Origin: JAPOXR01 sp965219635
GTDB taxonomy: Bacteria > Pseudomonadota > Alphaproteobacteria > Rhodobacterales > Rhodobacteraceae
Assembly (NCBI GenBank): GCA_965219635.1
Contig: OZ244783.1
Span: forward strand, 1,364,001-1,428,000
Reading direction: 5' to 3'
DNA: 64,000 nt
How positions within the stretch are numbered: the first letter of the stretch is position 1; every line of letters begins with the position of its first letter. The notes under the pieces were generated by a model. That model worked only from the letters and a program-made list of their open reading frames with translations, ran no database searches and had not been told where the DNA came from. Both the position numbers and the translations under genes were made by a program. This document shows, one piece after another, positions 25,834-35,269 of the stretch.

Positions 25834-27346
25834 CCATCTGAACGGCCTCCGCACCCGGGTTCAACCAATACACGGCCAGCAAGTGTTCAGTTTCTCCAAC
25901 AGCTATTCGGAACTGCCTGAACGGTTCTACGCGAGGTTGGATCCGACATCTGTGTGCGAACCCGGCCTGATCATGGTGAACCGGAACCTTGCCGTTGAAT
26001 TGGGAATAGACCCCGGCTGGCTTGAGTCACCGGCAGGTATCGAAATCCTCGCCGGCAATCGAGTGCCCGAGGGTGCTGAACCCTTGGCGATGGCTTACGC
26101 GGGTCATCAATTCGGTGGTTGGGTTCCCCAACTCGGTGACGGACGGGCCCTCTTGCTGGGTGAAGTGATAGACTGCAACGGTCATCGCAAGGACATCCAA
26201 CTCAAGGGCTCGGGTCCGACGCCATTCTCCCGGCGCGGAGACGGACGCGCCTGGCTCGGTCCTGTACTGCGGGAGTATCTCGTCAGCGAGGCCATGCACG
26301 CCCTTGGCATTCCAACAACCCGCGCCCTAGCTGCTGCAACAACGGGTGAGCCGGTGTACCGCGAAGGCGCCCTGCCCGGCGCAGTCTTGACCCGGGTTGC
26401 GCGAAGCCATGTGCGTGTGGGCACCTTCCAGTATTTCTACGCCCGCAACGATACTGAGGCGCTGCAACTGTTGGCGAAGCACACAATCGACCGCATCTAT
26501 CCTGAACTGGCGAAGACCGAGAATCCGTTTCTTTCCTTGCTGGAAGAAGTTGTAGACCGCCAAGCCCGGCTGATTGCTGCTTGGATGGGAGTTGGATTCA
26601 TCCACGGCGTCATGAACACCGACAATACCTCCCTGGCATGCGAGACGATCGATTTCGGGCCATGCGCCTTCATGGATAGTTTTCATCCCGGCAAGGTCTT
26701 CAGCTCCATCGACCACGGTGGCCGCTACGCCTATTCGAACCAACCTGCGATATGCCTCTGGAATCTGGCTCAATTGGCGACGACGCTCGTTCCCATACTT
26801 GGACCTGACAAAGACCAGTCGGTCAAGGTGGCAACCGAAGCGATCAACCGCTTCCAGGACGCATTCAACACGGCATGGACCGGACTGTTTTGCAAAAAGC
26901 TGGGTTTGCCGGCTGGCGACGGGGACATGGGGCTGATTACCGGATTTCTGGACTTGATGGCAGAAACCCAGGCAGACTTTACTGTCTCGTTCCGAACTCT
27001 CTCCAGCATTGGCGATGATCCTTCGGATGATGAAACTCTGGACAAGTTGATTGGCGGTTCCGGGAAATCGTACAAGTGGATTGCAGATTGGCGGCGGCGG
27101 TTGCGCTCTGAAGGAGTTGCGACATCAACCCGGCAGCAGGAAATGAAGGCACTGAATCCCGCAATCATTCCACGGAACCACCTCGTTGAGCAGTGCATTG
27201 CAGCCGCAGTCGGCGGTGATTTCGAGCCATTTGAGCGATTGAACTGTGAATGGTCGAGGCCATTCGATGACCGCCCAGTATCCAGCCGCCTTGCAATGCC
27301 TCCGGGACCGGAAGAAGTCGTAACGCGCACCTTCTGCGGGACCTGA
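25790..27346 (+). CDS. selO: Protein adenylyltransferase SelO (YdiU family)
   Basis: A pseudokinase-fold enzyme that transfers AMP to protein Ser, Thr or Tyr residues, linked to oxidative stress. The 518-residue protein has FSNSYSELPERFYARL, QLKGSGPTPFSRRGDGRAW, FIHGVMNTDNTSLA and IDFGPCAFMD, the nucleotide- and metal-binding parts of SelO. The start is uncertain: the ATG at 25790 lies inside the upstream gene, and a TTG at 25820 after GGAGAAGG is a good alternative. There is no selenocysteine codon context near the C-terminus, unlike eukaryotic SelO. Confidence 0.93.
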   Translation: MSSSASSRRRLPASNHLNGLRTRVQPIHGQQVFSFSNSYSELPERFYARLDPTSVCEPGLIMVNRNLAVELGIDPGWLESPAGIEILAGNRVPEGAEPLAMAYAGHQFGGWVPQLGDGRALLLGEVIDCNGHRKDIQLKGSGPTPFSRRGDGRAWLGPVLREYLVSEAMHALGIPTTRALAAATTGEPVYREGALPGAVLTRVARSHVRVGTFQYFYARNDTEALQLLAKHTIDRIYPELAKTENPFLSLLEEVVDRQARLIAAWMGVGFIHGVMNTDNTSLACETIDFGPCAFMDSFHPGKVFSSIDHGGRYAYSNQPAICLWNLAQLATTLVPILGPDKDQSVKVATEAINRFQDAFNTAWTGLFCKKLGLPAGDGDMGLITGFLDLMAETQADFTVSFRTLSSIGDDPSDDETLDKLIGGSGKSYKWIADWRRRLRSEGVATSTRQQEMKALNPAIIPRNHLVEQCIAAAVGGDFEPFERLNCEWSRPFDDRPVSSRLAMPPGPEEVVTRTFCGT

Positions 27347-27557
27347 ATTGCAGAAAGGACGCTGTTCAGGCCAGATTACAGTATGGACTTTTCCGGCCAA
27401 TCCGTGGAAATGGAACTCTTTAAGCAGGCTCCCCTACGCCAACCGGGCAAACGCGGTACTGGTTGCTGTTGTTCATTGAAATCGCGACCCAGACCTGAAC
27501 ATTACGGCGTCACGGAGGATAGCCCACCTGCGACTTGAAACTGCTGCGGAATCCCGA

Positions 27558-27983
27558 ATGGCTGAACAATTGCTGCATCGCTGCGAAGCACGGGGTATCC
27601 GGTTAACTGGTCAGCGCAAAGCTGTCGTCAGCGCCCTTGAGAAGTCTACCGACCATCCAAGTGTTGAAGAACTCCATAAGAGGGCTATCCGGCTGGATCC
27701 TAACGTCTCCATAGCGACCGTCTACAGGACCGTGAAGCTCCTTGAAGAAATCGGCATGATCGAACGCCACGAATTCGGCGATGGAAGAGCGCGATTTGAA
27801 GACGCGGATCGCGAGCATCATGACCACCTCATCAACATCAACTCAGGCGAAGTCATTGAATTCATCGATCCTGAAATAGAGAAACTCCAGCATCAGATCG
27901 CCGAACGGCTCGGCTACAAACTCATTGGGCACAGAATGGAACTCTACGGAGTTCCGGCGACAAAGGAAGGAACCGGCGAATGA
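27558..27983 (+). CDS. fur: Fur-family metal-responsive repressor (Fur/Mur type)
   Basis: A winged-helix repressor controlled by Fe(II) or, in several alphaproteobacteria, Mn(II). The 141-residue protein has the DNA-binding half (TGQRKAVVSALEKSTDHPSVEELH and IATVYRTVKLLEEIGMIERHE) and the metal-binding stretch DREHHDHLI. The C-terminal HRMELYGVP is typical of alphaproteobacterial Fur/Mur. It lacks the CxxC pairs of E. coli Fur. Its stop overlaps the enolase ATG (ATGA), so the two are co-translated. The 211 bases upstream hold no gene. Confidence 0.9.
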   Translation: MAEQLLHRCEARGIRLTGQRKAVVSALEKSTDHPSVEELHKRAIRLDPNVSIATVYRTVKLLEEIGMIERHEFGDGRARFEDADREHHDHLININSGEVIEFIDPEIEKLQHQIAERLGYKLIGHRMELYGVPATKEGTGE

Positions 27984-29260
27984 GCCAAATCAGTCAAGTG
28001 CGGGCACGAGAGATCCTCGACAGCCGCGGCAACCCCACAGTCGAGGTCGATGTCACACTTGAGGATGGAACCAGTGGGCGTGCAGCGGTACCTTCCGGAG
28101 CCTCCACCGGTTCCCATGAGGCTGTTGAACTTCGTGACGGCGACCCGTCCCGTTACGGCGGCAAGGGTGTCCTGAAGGCAGTGGATGCGGTTGCAAAGGA
28201 AATCGAACCGGCCCTCCGCGGCCGTTCCGCGCTCGACCAGGCCGCAATCGACACGGCAATGATCGAATTGGATGGAACCGCAAACAAGGGCCGGCTCGGG
28301 GCAAACGCCATACTTGGAGTCTCATTGGCCTGCGCCAAGGCAGCAGCTACTCACACCGGTCAAACGCTGCAAGCGTATGTCGCGGGGGGCAAAAGACCTA
28401 TGATGCCTGTACCACTCATGAATGTCCTTAATGGCGGCCAGCATGCCGACAACCCGATCGACATTCAGGAATTCATGATCGTCCCTGTTCAAGGTCCGAC
28501 TTTTCGTGAAGCCCTGCGCATTGGAACGGAAGTATTCCAGCAACTCCGCCAGATTCTTGCCAAGGAAGGCCACTCCACAAATGTTGGAGACGAAGGCGGG
28601 TTTGCTCCTGCGATCTCATCAACAGAGACCGCGTTGAAGCTCCTGATCCAGGCAATAGAAGATGCGGGATATGAAGCCGGGTCCGAAGTGGGAATAGCGC
28701 TCGATTGTGCTTCGACCGAGTATTATGCAAACGGAGTTTACGATTTCGCAGGCGAACAGGTTCAGCGCGACCTTGATGCGAATGTCCAGTTTCTTGACTC
28801 TCTCGTTACGCGCTTCCCAATATTGTCGATTGAAGATGGCTGCGCCGAAGATGACTGGGACGGTTGGAGGCTACTGACAGACCGGCTTGGCAATAGCTGT
28901 CAACTGGTTGGCGACGACCTGTTTGTTACCAATCCCGAGAGGTTGCAGCGAGGCATCGACAGCAAATGCGGCAACTCGATTCTAATCAAGGTCAACCAGA
29001 TCGGCACTCTCACCGAAACTCTGGAGACGATGGAACTCGCCGCTTCTGCTGGATTTTCATGTGTCATGTCACACCGTTCCGGAGAAACTGAAGACACCAC
29101 GATTGCCGATCTGGCAGTTGCCACAGGTTGCGGGCAGATCAAGACCGGCTCACTTTCGCGCTCGGATCGGACCGCAAAGTACAATCAACTCCTCCGGATC
29201 GAGGAGGAACTGGCCCGCTCTGTCGAGTATCCCGGGATTCAGGCCTTCCTTCGAGACTGA
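27980..29260 (+). CDS. eno: Enolase
   Basis: Interconverts 2-phosphoglycerate and phosphoenolpyruvate in glycolysis. The 426-residue protein has ARGILDSRGNPTVEVDV-type N-terminus (reading AREILDSRGNPTVEVDV), GDEGGFAP, the enolase signature ILIKVNQIGTLTETLE and SHRSGETEDTTIADLAVA. It is translationally coupled to the upstream fur gene. AGGAAGGA lies just before the ATG. Confidence 0.97.
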   Translation: MSQISQVRAREILDSRGNPTVEVDVTLEDGTSGRAAVPSGASTGSHEAVELRDGDPSRYGGKGVLKAVDAVAKEIEPALRGRSALDQAAIDTAMIELDGTANKGRLGANAILGVSLACAKAAATHTGQTLQAYVAGGKRPMMPVPLMNVLNGGQHADNPIDIQEFMIVPVQGPTFREALRIGTEVFQQLRQILAKEGHSTNVGDEGGFAPAISSTETALKLLIQAIEDAGYEAGSEVGIALDCASTEYYANGVYDFAGEQVQRDLDANVQFLDSLVTRFPILSIEDGCAEDDWDGWRLLTDRLGNSCQLVGDDLFVTNPERLQRGIDSKCGNSILIKVNQIGTLTETLETMELAASAGFSCVMSHRSGETEDTTIADLAVATGCGQIKTGSLSRSDRTAKYNQLLRIEEELARSVEYPGIQAFLRD

Positions 29261-29346
29261 ACAATCGGATCGGAAAACGATCACGCCGGAAGAGTCTGGT
29301 TCAGGAACCACCCCGTGCAAACAATTGGGCACGGAACATCTACATA

Positions 29347-30006
29347 CTACACTTGTGCGAAGGAAATATCCTTGCGTATATGTTCTCCAACCCTCTCACA
29401 AATCTGTCTGTGCGTTTCACGCCACGAACTATCTGGAGTGAACTCAAACGCTCTCTCTGAACCTTGCCATGGAGCTGGCGCCTTGCACTTCCACCTAGTC
29501 CAGATTTTGCTAGCCAACCGGCCGAGATTCTGGAAGTACTCTTCGCCTTCTCTATATTCAAACTCTCCTAGTATTTTGTTTCGACTGTAAACTGCTTGAT
29601 CAGAGTGCGCTAGGATCTTATTTCGTACCAGCTTTAGGTGTTTAACATAAAACTCATCAAGTGCTTGATGGATATCACAAATTTCAGCCCTTGTTTCCTC
29701 ACACCACCAATCAGGTATGGCAAACCAGTCAATGGTCACGCTTGTGTTACGATCAGTTGGCTTATCATGTAGCTTGGCCATTTGCATTAGTGTATACGCA
29801 TTGCTCAATTCCAAATGGTGGCCTACAAATCTCCCAGCGGGAAACTTAAGAAAGCACTCCCATGGTATTGGATGCAAGTTGGGGGCTTTCGGACTAGTCA
29901 GGTGTTCAAATGCCGCCAAGTTCATAGACCAACATTGGTGGACCCACTCACACAGGTTGCAAAATACTTCAGCGTCGCGTCTACATGGCTCCTTCACGGC
30001 TAACAT
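29347..30006 (-). CDS. A+T-rich orphan with a HEPN-like (AbiU2-type) motif
   Basis: A 219-residue soluble protein not confidently recognised. The segment LVRNKILAHSDQAVY contains Arg128 and His134 in the R-x5-H spacing of HEPN ribonucleases, within a helix-rich C-terminal half. This resembles the AbiU2-like group of HEPN proteins linked to abortive infection. The 60-base lines I counted inside the gene are 40-48% G+C, clearly below the neighbours, which suggests transfer. An in-frame TAA lies 18 bases before the ATG, so the start is well bounded; AAGG directly precedes it. No adjacent MNT antitoxin gene is seen. Function is inferred. Confidence 0.6.
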   Translation of the reverse strand: MLAVKEPCRRDAEVFCNLCEWVHQCWSMNLAAFEHLTSPKAPNLHPIPWECFLKFPAGRFVGHHLELSNAYTLMQMAKLHDKPTDRNTSVTIDWFAIPDWWCEETRAEICDIHQALDEFYVKHLKLVRNKILAHSDQAVYSRNKILGEFEYREGEEYFQNLGRLASKIWTRWKCKAPAPWQGSERAFEFTPDSSWRETHRQICERVGEHIRKDISFAQV

Positions 30007-30153
30007 CCTTAAATTCTCTGGTTACAAAGTACTGGATTCATCAACAGCGTGGCGGGTTCTTGTTCTTGTCAAGTGACAATCTTGGCTATACCCAAATACG
30101 ATGCCGTCTGGGCGACGAAACGATTGACCAATAGTTGCATCGCATCAACTGTG

Positions 30154-31245
30154 TCAACCACATATTATGCCGCCACATGTAGGCTGTAAACAACCAGTTG
30201 TTCCCGGACATGACGTTGGCAGCCCTTGCAGGACGCGGGCAGCCAGAAATGCGAATGCCTGTGCCTCCAGCATGTCGCCATCTAGACCAATGGCCTCTGA
30301 AGAAACCACACGCGGCGGCAAGGCCTCGCCGAGTTGGTTCATCACGACTGGATTGTGACGACCTCCGCCACAGACAACGATGCACTCTACCGGCTCTACA
30401 ACCCAATCCAGTGACCTGCTGACAGCATGAACCACACAGGCGGTCAGCGTCGCTGCACCGTCCACAGCCTCTAAGGATTCAACATGCTCAAGGACGTAGT
30501 GGAAGTGGTTTCGGTCCAGCGACTTGGGGGGCGGTTCAGCGAACCATGGGTCCAGCAGAAACGCATCAACCGTTGCCGAGTGCACTGTTCCAGCCATCGC
30601 CAATTTGCCGCCGTCATCCTGCGTCTGGCCAGTACGATCATGAACAAAATCATCGATGATTGCGTTCGCCGGTCCCGCGTCAAAGGCTGCGACCGCACCC
30701 GGCTCGTCGGGTGAGTCAAATGATGTGTCAATTATGCTGACATTGGAGACACCACCAAGATTCAGAAACGCCATGCGGCCGGACCGCTTCAACCTTCTTG
30801 CCAGAGCAAAGTGGTAGAAAGGAGCCAACGGCGCACCCTGCCCTCCGGCAGCCATATCGTCCGACCTGAAGTCCCATACCACCTTGCGTCCCACTGAACT
30901 TGAAAGACGCTGGCCGTTGCCGGCCTGATGAGTCTTGCCGGCAGCCGGATCGTGAGCAAGCGTTTGACCATGGAAGCCCACTGTCGACCCGGGAAGGAAG
31001 CCGTCCAGCAGTTCGGCATGTGCCCTTTCGACAACAGACTCCACCTCCGCAACCAGAGGCTCCCCCTGCCAACGCCCAAAAGCCTGTTTGATGACACGGG
31101 CTTCCTCCGGCGAATAGGCCCTGTAACGGGATGGACCAAACTCCAGCACATCCACACCATCGGTCAGGATCGCCGCAGCATCCACCCCGTCAGCCGACGT
31201 CCCGGACATGCATCCCGAAAACCACTCTGCCTTGTGCCTGCTCAT
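30154..31245 (-). CDS. anmK: Anhydro-N-acetylmuramic acid kinase
   Basis: Phosphorylates and opens 1,6-anhydro-MurNAc from peptidoglycan turnover to give MurNAc-6-P. The 363-residue protein shows CMSGTSADGVDAAAI at the N-terminus (ASKHA ATP-binding), VGFHGQTLAHDP, NLGGVSNVS and VVCGGGRHNPVVM. It diverges from tyrS with 65 bases between the starts. This anmK-tyrS pairing is common in alphaproteobacteria. Confidence 0.95.
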   Translation of the reverse strand: MSRHKAEWFSGCMSGTSADGVDAAAILTDGVDVLEFGPSRYRAYSPEEARVIKQAFGRWQGEPLVAEVESVVERAHAELLDGFLPGSTVGFHGQTLAHDPAAGKTHQAGNGQRLSSSVGRKVVWDFRSDDMAAGGQGAPLAPFYHFALARRLKRSGRMAFLNLGGVSNVSIIDTSFDSPDEPGAVAAFDAGPANAIIDDFVHDRTGQTQDDGGKLAMAGTVHSATVDAFLLDPWFAEPPPKSLDRNHFHYVLEHVESLEAVDGAATLTACVVHAVSRSLDWVVEPVECIVVCGGGRHNPVVMNQLGEALPPRVVSSEAIGLDGDMLEAQAFAFLAARVLQGLPTSCPGTTGCLQPTCGGIICG

Positions 31246-31310
31246 TGCTACTTTCTTCCCATCTTGTCTGATTGTAATTGACCTTCCCGGATCAATACAG
31301 GCTGAACCAT

Positions 31311-32570
31311 ATGGGCCGAATTCCTAAATCCGAATTCCTTGCCGTGCTGCAGGAGCGCGGCTTCCTTGATGCCTGCACGGATTCAGAACAACTCGACAGT
31401 GAACTCTGTAGCAGGATCGTCCCGGCCTATATCGGATTCGACGCAACCGCCCGCTCGCTGCATGCTGGCAGCCTGGTGCAGATCATGACCTTGAGATGGC
31501 TGCAGAAAACCGGGCACAAGCCGATCATTCTCATGGGTGGCGGTACGACCAGGGTTGGAGATCCGTCATTCAGGGACGATCAGCGTCCCCTGCTGTCAGA
31601 CGAGGAAATTGCCAGCAATATTGCCGGCATCCGGAGGGTCTTCGAGAAATACCTCGAGTTCGGTGAAGAGGGCGCAGGCGCCGTCATTCTCAACAATGCT
31701 GACTGGCTCGACAAACTCAGTTTTATCCCGTTCCTACGAGATGTGGGCAGGCACTTTTCGGTGAACCGGATGTTGGCTTTTGAATCGGTCAAGTCCCGCC
31801 TTGACCGCGAGCAGTCGCTTTCGCTGCTCGAGTTCAATTACATGGTTCTCCAGTCCTACGACTTCCTGGTCTTGAACCGGCAACATGGCTGCCTTCTCCA
31901 GATGGGCGGCTCGGATCAATGGGGCAATATCGTGAACGGCGTCGACCTGATCCGGCGCATCTCCGGAGTCCAGGCATTCGGGCTGACGACGCCGTTGCTC
32001 ACGATGTCCGATGGACGGAAGATGGGCAAGACTGCGGATGGTGCGGTCTGGCTCAATGAGGACATGTTCTCGCCCTACGAGTTCTGGCAATATTGGCGGA
32101 ACGTTCCCGACCCGGATGTTGGAAAGTTGCTCTCGATGTTTACCGAACTGGACATCAAGGAGTGCCATCGGTTGGGCAGCCTTAAGGAAGCCGAAGCGAA
32201 CGAGGCCAAGATCATCCTCGCAAATGCTGTAACTGCCCTCGCACATGGGACAGGTGCGGCAAAGCAAGCGGAACAGACAGCACGGGAAGTTTTCGAATTT
32301 GGCGGTGGCAGTGAGGGCTTGCCCACCATTCAGGTCGCGGAAACGGAATTTGCGGATGGCGGTCTTGCGATAACCCGGGCGCTACAACTGGCTGGCTTGG
32401 CCGCATCCGGCAAGGAAGCGCGGCGCATGATTGCCGGTGGATCCGTCCGGCTAAATGACTCCCGGATCACCGACATTTCACATCGGATTTCTAATGACGA
32501 TCTGGGGAGCCCAGCGAGACTGTCCGCCGGCCGTAAACGCCACGCCATGCTTGCTACCAAGCCCGTTTGA
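31311..32570 (+). CDS. tyrS: Tyrosyl-tRNA synthetase
   Basis: Charges tRNA(Tyr). The 419-residue class I synthetase has YIGFDATARSLHAGSLVQI (the HIGH-like site reads HAGS), GGSDQWGNI for tyrosine and tRNA recognition, and GRKMGKTADGAVW (KMSKS-like). A C-terminal S4 domain includes KEARRMIAGGSVRLND. I start it at the ATG at 31311; a TTG at 31278 would add residues without family support. It converges with the DUF3179 gene, 27 bases apart. Confidence 0.96.
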   Translation: MGRIPKSEFLAVLQERGFLDACTDSEQLDSELCSRIVPAYIGFDATARSLHAGSLVQIMTLRWLQKTGHKPIILMGGGTTRVGDPSFRDDQRPLLSDEEIASNIAGIRRVFEKYLEFGEEGAGAVILNNADWLDKLSFIPFLRDVGRHFSVNRMLAFESVKSRLDREQSLSLLEFNYMVLQSYDFLVLNRQHGCLLQMGGSDQWGNIVNGVDLIRRISGVQAFGLTTPLLTMSDGRKMGKTADGAVWLNEDMFSPYEFWQYWRNVPDPDVGKLLSMFTELDIKECHRLGSLKEAEANEAKIILANAVTALAHGTGAAKQAEQTAREVFEFGGGSEGLPTIQVAETEFADGGLAITRALQLAGLAASGKEARRMIAGGSVRLNDSRITDISHRISNDDLGSPARLSAGRKRHAMLATKPV

Positions 32571-32597
32571 CGGTCCAGAGTTTCTGTTACCTGAGGA

Positions 32598-33581
32598 TCA
32601 ATCCCCCAGCATCCACTGGCCTTCCGGATAGAATGCGTGGAACGCGAATGCGAAGAGGAGGTCATGCGCAACGTCTCTCTTGCTTGCCTCTTCCTTTACC
32701 CGGATTGTCCCTACATCCCTGCCATCGGCCACTTGGGACTGATCCAGCGGCGAGGCCTGCCCAGCCGTCCAGCTAAATTCCAATCCGCCTTCGGTCAGCG
32801 TCTCTAGTTCGCGTAACCTCTCCAGTGGCCAGGCGCGCTCGCCAACCCTGACAACCCGGGCCAGTGGATGAATGCCGAAGGGAGGATTATCCCCAAAATA
32901 GAGGAATGGCCGTTCCGCGGAGTCGTAGCGGAGATAGGGGTTGGTCCCGTATCTGCGATTGAAACGGGGTTCGCTCATCACCAAACCGTCCGGGTTTCTT
33001 TCCGAGAACTCTCCCCATGACTCGGTCCATGCCGGCAATGATTGGAGCTCTTCCCCGGCGTATTCGCCAATGATCCCCTGCCCCACGGCCTGCTGCCACC
33101 AGCTTTCAGTCTCGCGATCATACATGACCATATCGGACAGGCGCAGTTTCCCGGTTACACCGAAAGTCAGGGTATCGCCCCTTGATGTTCTGCGGTCGAA
33201 GACGATCCCCGAATTGCACAACGGGCAATAGGTGACAGCAATTGGCAAATCTCCAACCGTATCGTTGATGATCTCATGCCAAAGCAGATAACGGACCGGA
33301 TAAGCTCTTGGCGTCTCTCCCTCCAGTTCCAGAGTCATTACCGGTTCCCGCAAGGACAGTTGCGCCTCTTCGGCGACTGCGTGGAATTGCGGATTTGATA
33401 TCGCCGGAATGCCATCTCTTGGAGGACCGCCGGACATGATCTCCGAATGATCTACAAGGCTGATCGAGAAATTAGTTCTTGGCCATTCATATTTCCAGAG
33501 TTCCGGCTGGGCTGGAGTTGCGGTGGCGATCAGGCAGAATGCCGCAGCACCCAAAACCGCCGCTGTCCCGACAGGCACCAT
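32598..33581 (-). CDS. DUF3179 domain-containing exported protein
   Basis: A 327-residue protein with an N-terminal hydrophobic signal (VGTAAVLGAAAFCLIATATP) and the DUF3179 core. The core has YPVRYLLWHEIINDTVGD, then VTYCPLCNSGIVFDR with the paired cysteines typical of the family, and later SWWQQAVGQGI. The biochemical role of DUF3179 is unknown; the CPLC pair suggests a redox or metal site. It lies 25 bases downstream of the cyclophilin gene and looks co-transcribed with coaD and the cyclophilin. Confidence 0.85.
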   Translation of the reverse strand: MVPVGTAAVLGAAAFCLIATATPAQPELWKYEWPRTNFSISLVDHSEIMSGGPPRDGIPAISNPQFHAVAEEAQLSLREPVMTLELEGETPRAYPVRYLLWHEIINDTVGDLPIAVTYCPLCNSGIVFDRRTSRGDTLTFGVTGKLRLSDMVMYDRETESWWQQAVGQGIIGEYAGEELQSLPAWTESWGEFSERNPDGLVMSEPRFNRRYGTNPYLRYDSAERPFLYFGDNPPFGIHPLARVVRVGERAWPLERLRELETLTEGGLEFSWTAGQASPLDQSQVADGRDVGTIRVKEEASKRDVAHDLLFAFAFHAFYPEGQWMLGD

Positions 33582-33606
33582 CCGTCAGGTTCCGGTGATG
33601 GGAACC

Positions 33607-34203
33607 CTATTGGGCGAGCGCGAGTGTGTCCCCTTCTACCCATACCCTCGCCATATAGTCCGGTTCGGATACCGAACCGTTTCGGGCCGAGTCTCCCCGC
33701 TTGATCGCTTCGACTGCATCAAAGCCGCCGATCACCTGCCCAAAGACCGTATAGTCGTTATTGAGCCAGGGAGCTTCATCGAACATGATGAAGAATTGGG
33801 AATTTGCACTGTTGGGATCCATTGCACGCGCCATTCCGACAGTTCCGCGCATAAACGGAGCGTCCGTAAACTCTCCTTCCAGATTTGGCAGATCCGAGCC
33901 GCCCATTCCCCAATATTGTGGTTGGCCGCTGTCGATTGCACCGAACTGGACATCGCCAGTTTGGGCCATGAACCCATCAATGACGCGGTGGAACACTACG
34001 CCGTTGTACATCCCGGACTCAGCCAGTTTCGTGATTCTCTCCACATGCAGAGGTGCCAGTTCAGGAAGCAACTCGATCTTAATTGTTCCCTTTGGCACAC
34101 CATTGATTTCCGCAACCTCAATGTTCAGCGTCAAATCACTGTCTTGGGCACGGGCAGTAAAGGTTCCAAGCAAGATCACCACCACAATGACGAATAACCG
34201 CAT
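33607..34203 (-). CDS. Periplasmic cyclophilin-type peptidyl-prolyl isomerase
   Basis: Speeds cis-trans isomerisation of proline bonds. The 198-residue protein has a signal peptide (MRLFVIVVVILLGTFTARAQ) and the cyclophilin core with VVFHRVIDGFMAQTGD, GMARAMDPNSANSQFFI and YTVFGQVIGGFD. I use the ATG at 34203, because the longer reading to 34284 would bury the signal peptide. It sits 126 bases after coaD and 25 before the DUF3179 gene. It resembles PpiA by location and signal. Confidence 0.92.
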   Translation of the reverse strand: MRLFVIVVVILLGTFTARAQDSDLTLNIEVAEINGVPKGTIKIELLPELAPLHVERITKLAESGMYNGVVFHRVIDGFMAQTGDVQFGAIDSGQPQYWGMGGSDLPNLEGEFTDAPFMRGTVGMARAMDPNSANSQFFIMFDEAPWLNNDYTVFGQVIGGFDAVEAIKRGDSARNGSVSEPDYMARVWVEGDTLALAQ

Positions 34204-34329
34204 TCCATATCTCCATACCATTGCCACTTGGCTGGCCACCAGAGACTTGCCAGTCCAATTCCGGGGCGCTGTGGCTGCCGCCATATCACAATTCCGGTTC
34301 CTTGTAGCACCAGCTATAGGCGCATTCCG

Positions 34330-34827
34330 CTACCTGGTCACAAATTTTTGATCCAACGCATCGGCCACGGCTGGCGAGACGAACTTCGACACGTCGCCTC
34401 CCAGCCGGCAAATCTCCTTGACGAGTTTCGAGGCGATTGCCTGGCACTTCACATCGGCCATAAGGAAGACGGTTTCAACCCTGGATTCCAGCGCCCTGTT
34501 CATTCCCACCATCTGGAATTCCAATTCGAAGTCCGAAACCGCCCTGAGACCGCGTATGATCACGGAGGCGCCGACTTCCCTTGCACAATCAATCAGGAGA
34601 TTTTCGAATGGATGCGCAGAGATTTCCACTCCTGTTTCTTCTTGCAGTTGTTGAACTTCCAGTTCCACCATCGACACGCGCTCATTGAGATCGAACAATG
34701 GTGACTTGTCCCGGTTGATGGCGACGCCGATCACCAGACGGTCAACGAGAGTGCACGCCCGCCTGATGATATCGAGATGCCCGTAAGTGACTGGATCGAA
34801 GGTGCCGGGATATAGTCCAACCCGCAT
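34330..34827 (-). CDS. coaD: Phosphopantetheine adenylyltransferase
   Basis: The penultimate step of coenzyme A synthesis, making dephospho-CoA from 4'-phosphopantetheine and ATP. The 165-residue protein starts MRVGLYPGTFDPVTYGHLD (the TxGH-type nucleotidyltransferase motif). It has VIIRGLRAVSDFELEFQM, and LMADVKCQAIASKLVKEI, the form seen in alphaproteobacteria. The start is the ATG at 34827 rather than 34839. Confidence 0.96.
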   Translation of the reverse strand: MRVGLYPGTFDPVTYGHLDIIRRACTLVDRLVIGVAINRDKSPLFDLNERVSMVELEVQQLQEETGVEISAHPFENLLIDCAREVGASVIIRGLRAVSDFELEFQMVGMNRALESRVETVFLMADVKCQAIASKLVKEICRLGGDVSKFVSPAVADALDQKFVTR

Positions 34828-35269
34828 TGCAGTCTCCATCTACTACTGCACCGTTCCGATCACATTCGCGGATCGATGCCTCGCTATCCTTGGCTAGCCC
34901 ACCAGCGTGGCATGAGTGTTAAGTTCGATAACCGGTCATTTGCAAGCGCAATTACTGTTGAGCCGGTCTGCCCGCTGGCCCGGCACCGTGCTTTGCGCCA
35001 TGGCTGCCCTGCCAACTTGATGGCCGGTCCTGGCTGCGTCTCATCAGCTACAGGGGATAAATGGCAATTTCGGAACCTCCCGAACCCGTTATCCTGCTGC
35101 ATTTTTGGGTGGCTCATGAGACTCGTCCGCACTTGTGTTTGTGTTCAACCCGCAAGATTGTCGAATTCAGTCAGGATTGGTAATTGACTTGGGACTGCAC
35201 GGTTTCCAGCTCAATCTGAATGGGGATCGCGCCGAAGACCCAGCGGCTTCCAGAACAACAGGAGATGAC
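34828..35269. other. 442-base divergent intergenic region, coaD / mmsA
   Basis: No gene is supported here: short open frames exist on both strands but show no domain or credible start. It must hold the promoters of leftward coaD and of the rightward valine operon. TTGACT at 35184-35189 is a possible -35, but no matching -10 is at proper distance. GGAG at 35261-35264 is the mmsA ribosome site. Confidence 0.5.

Noticed and set aside
29267..29285. Short GATCG/CGATC stem after eno as terminator
   Set aside because: It has only five pairs and no T-tract follows.
30124..30157. Nested inverted repeats (TTGAC/GTCAA, AGTTG/CAACT) at the anmK 3' end
   Set aside because: The stems are only five pairs each with unequal internal loops and no T-tract; too weak to call a terminator.
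34876..35187. Open frames in the coaD-mmsA gap
   Set aside because: They are short, have no ribosome site, and encode Cys/Arg/Pro-rich peptides without a domain.
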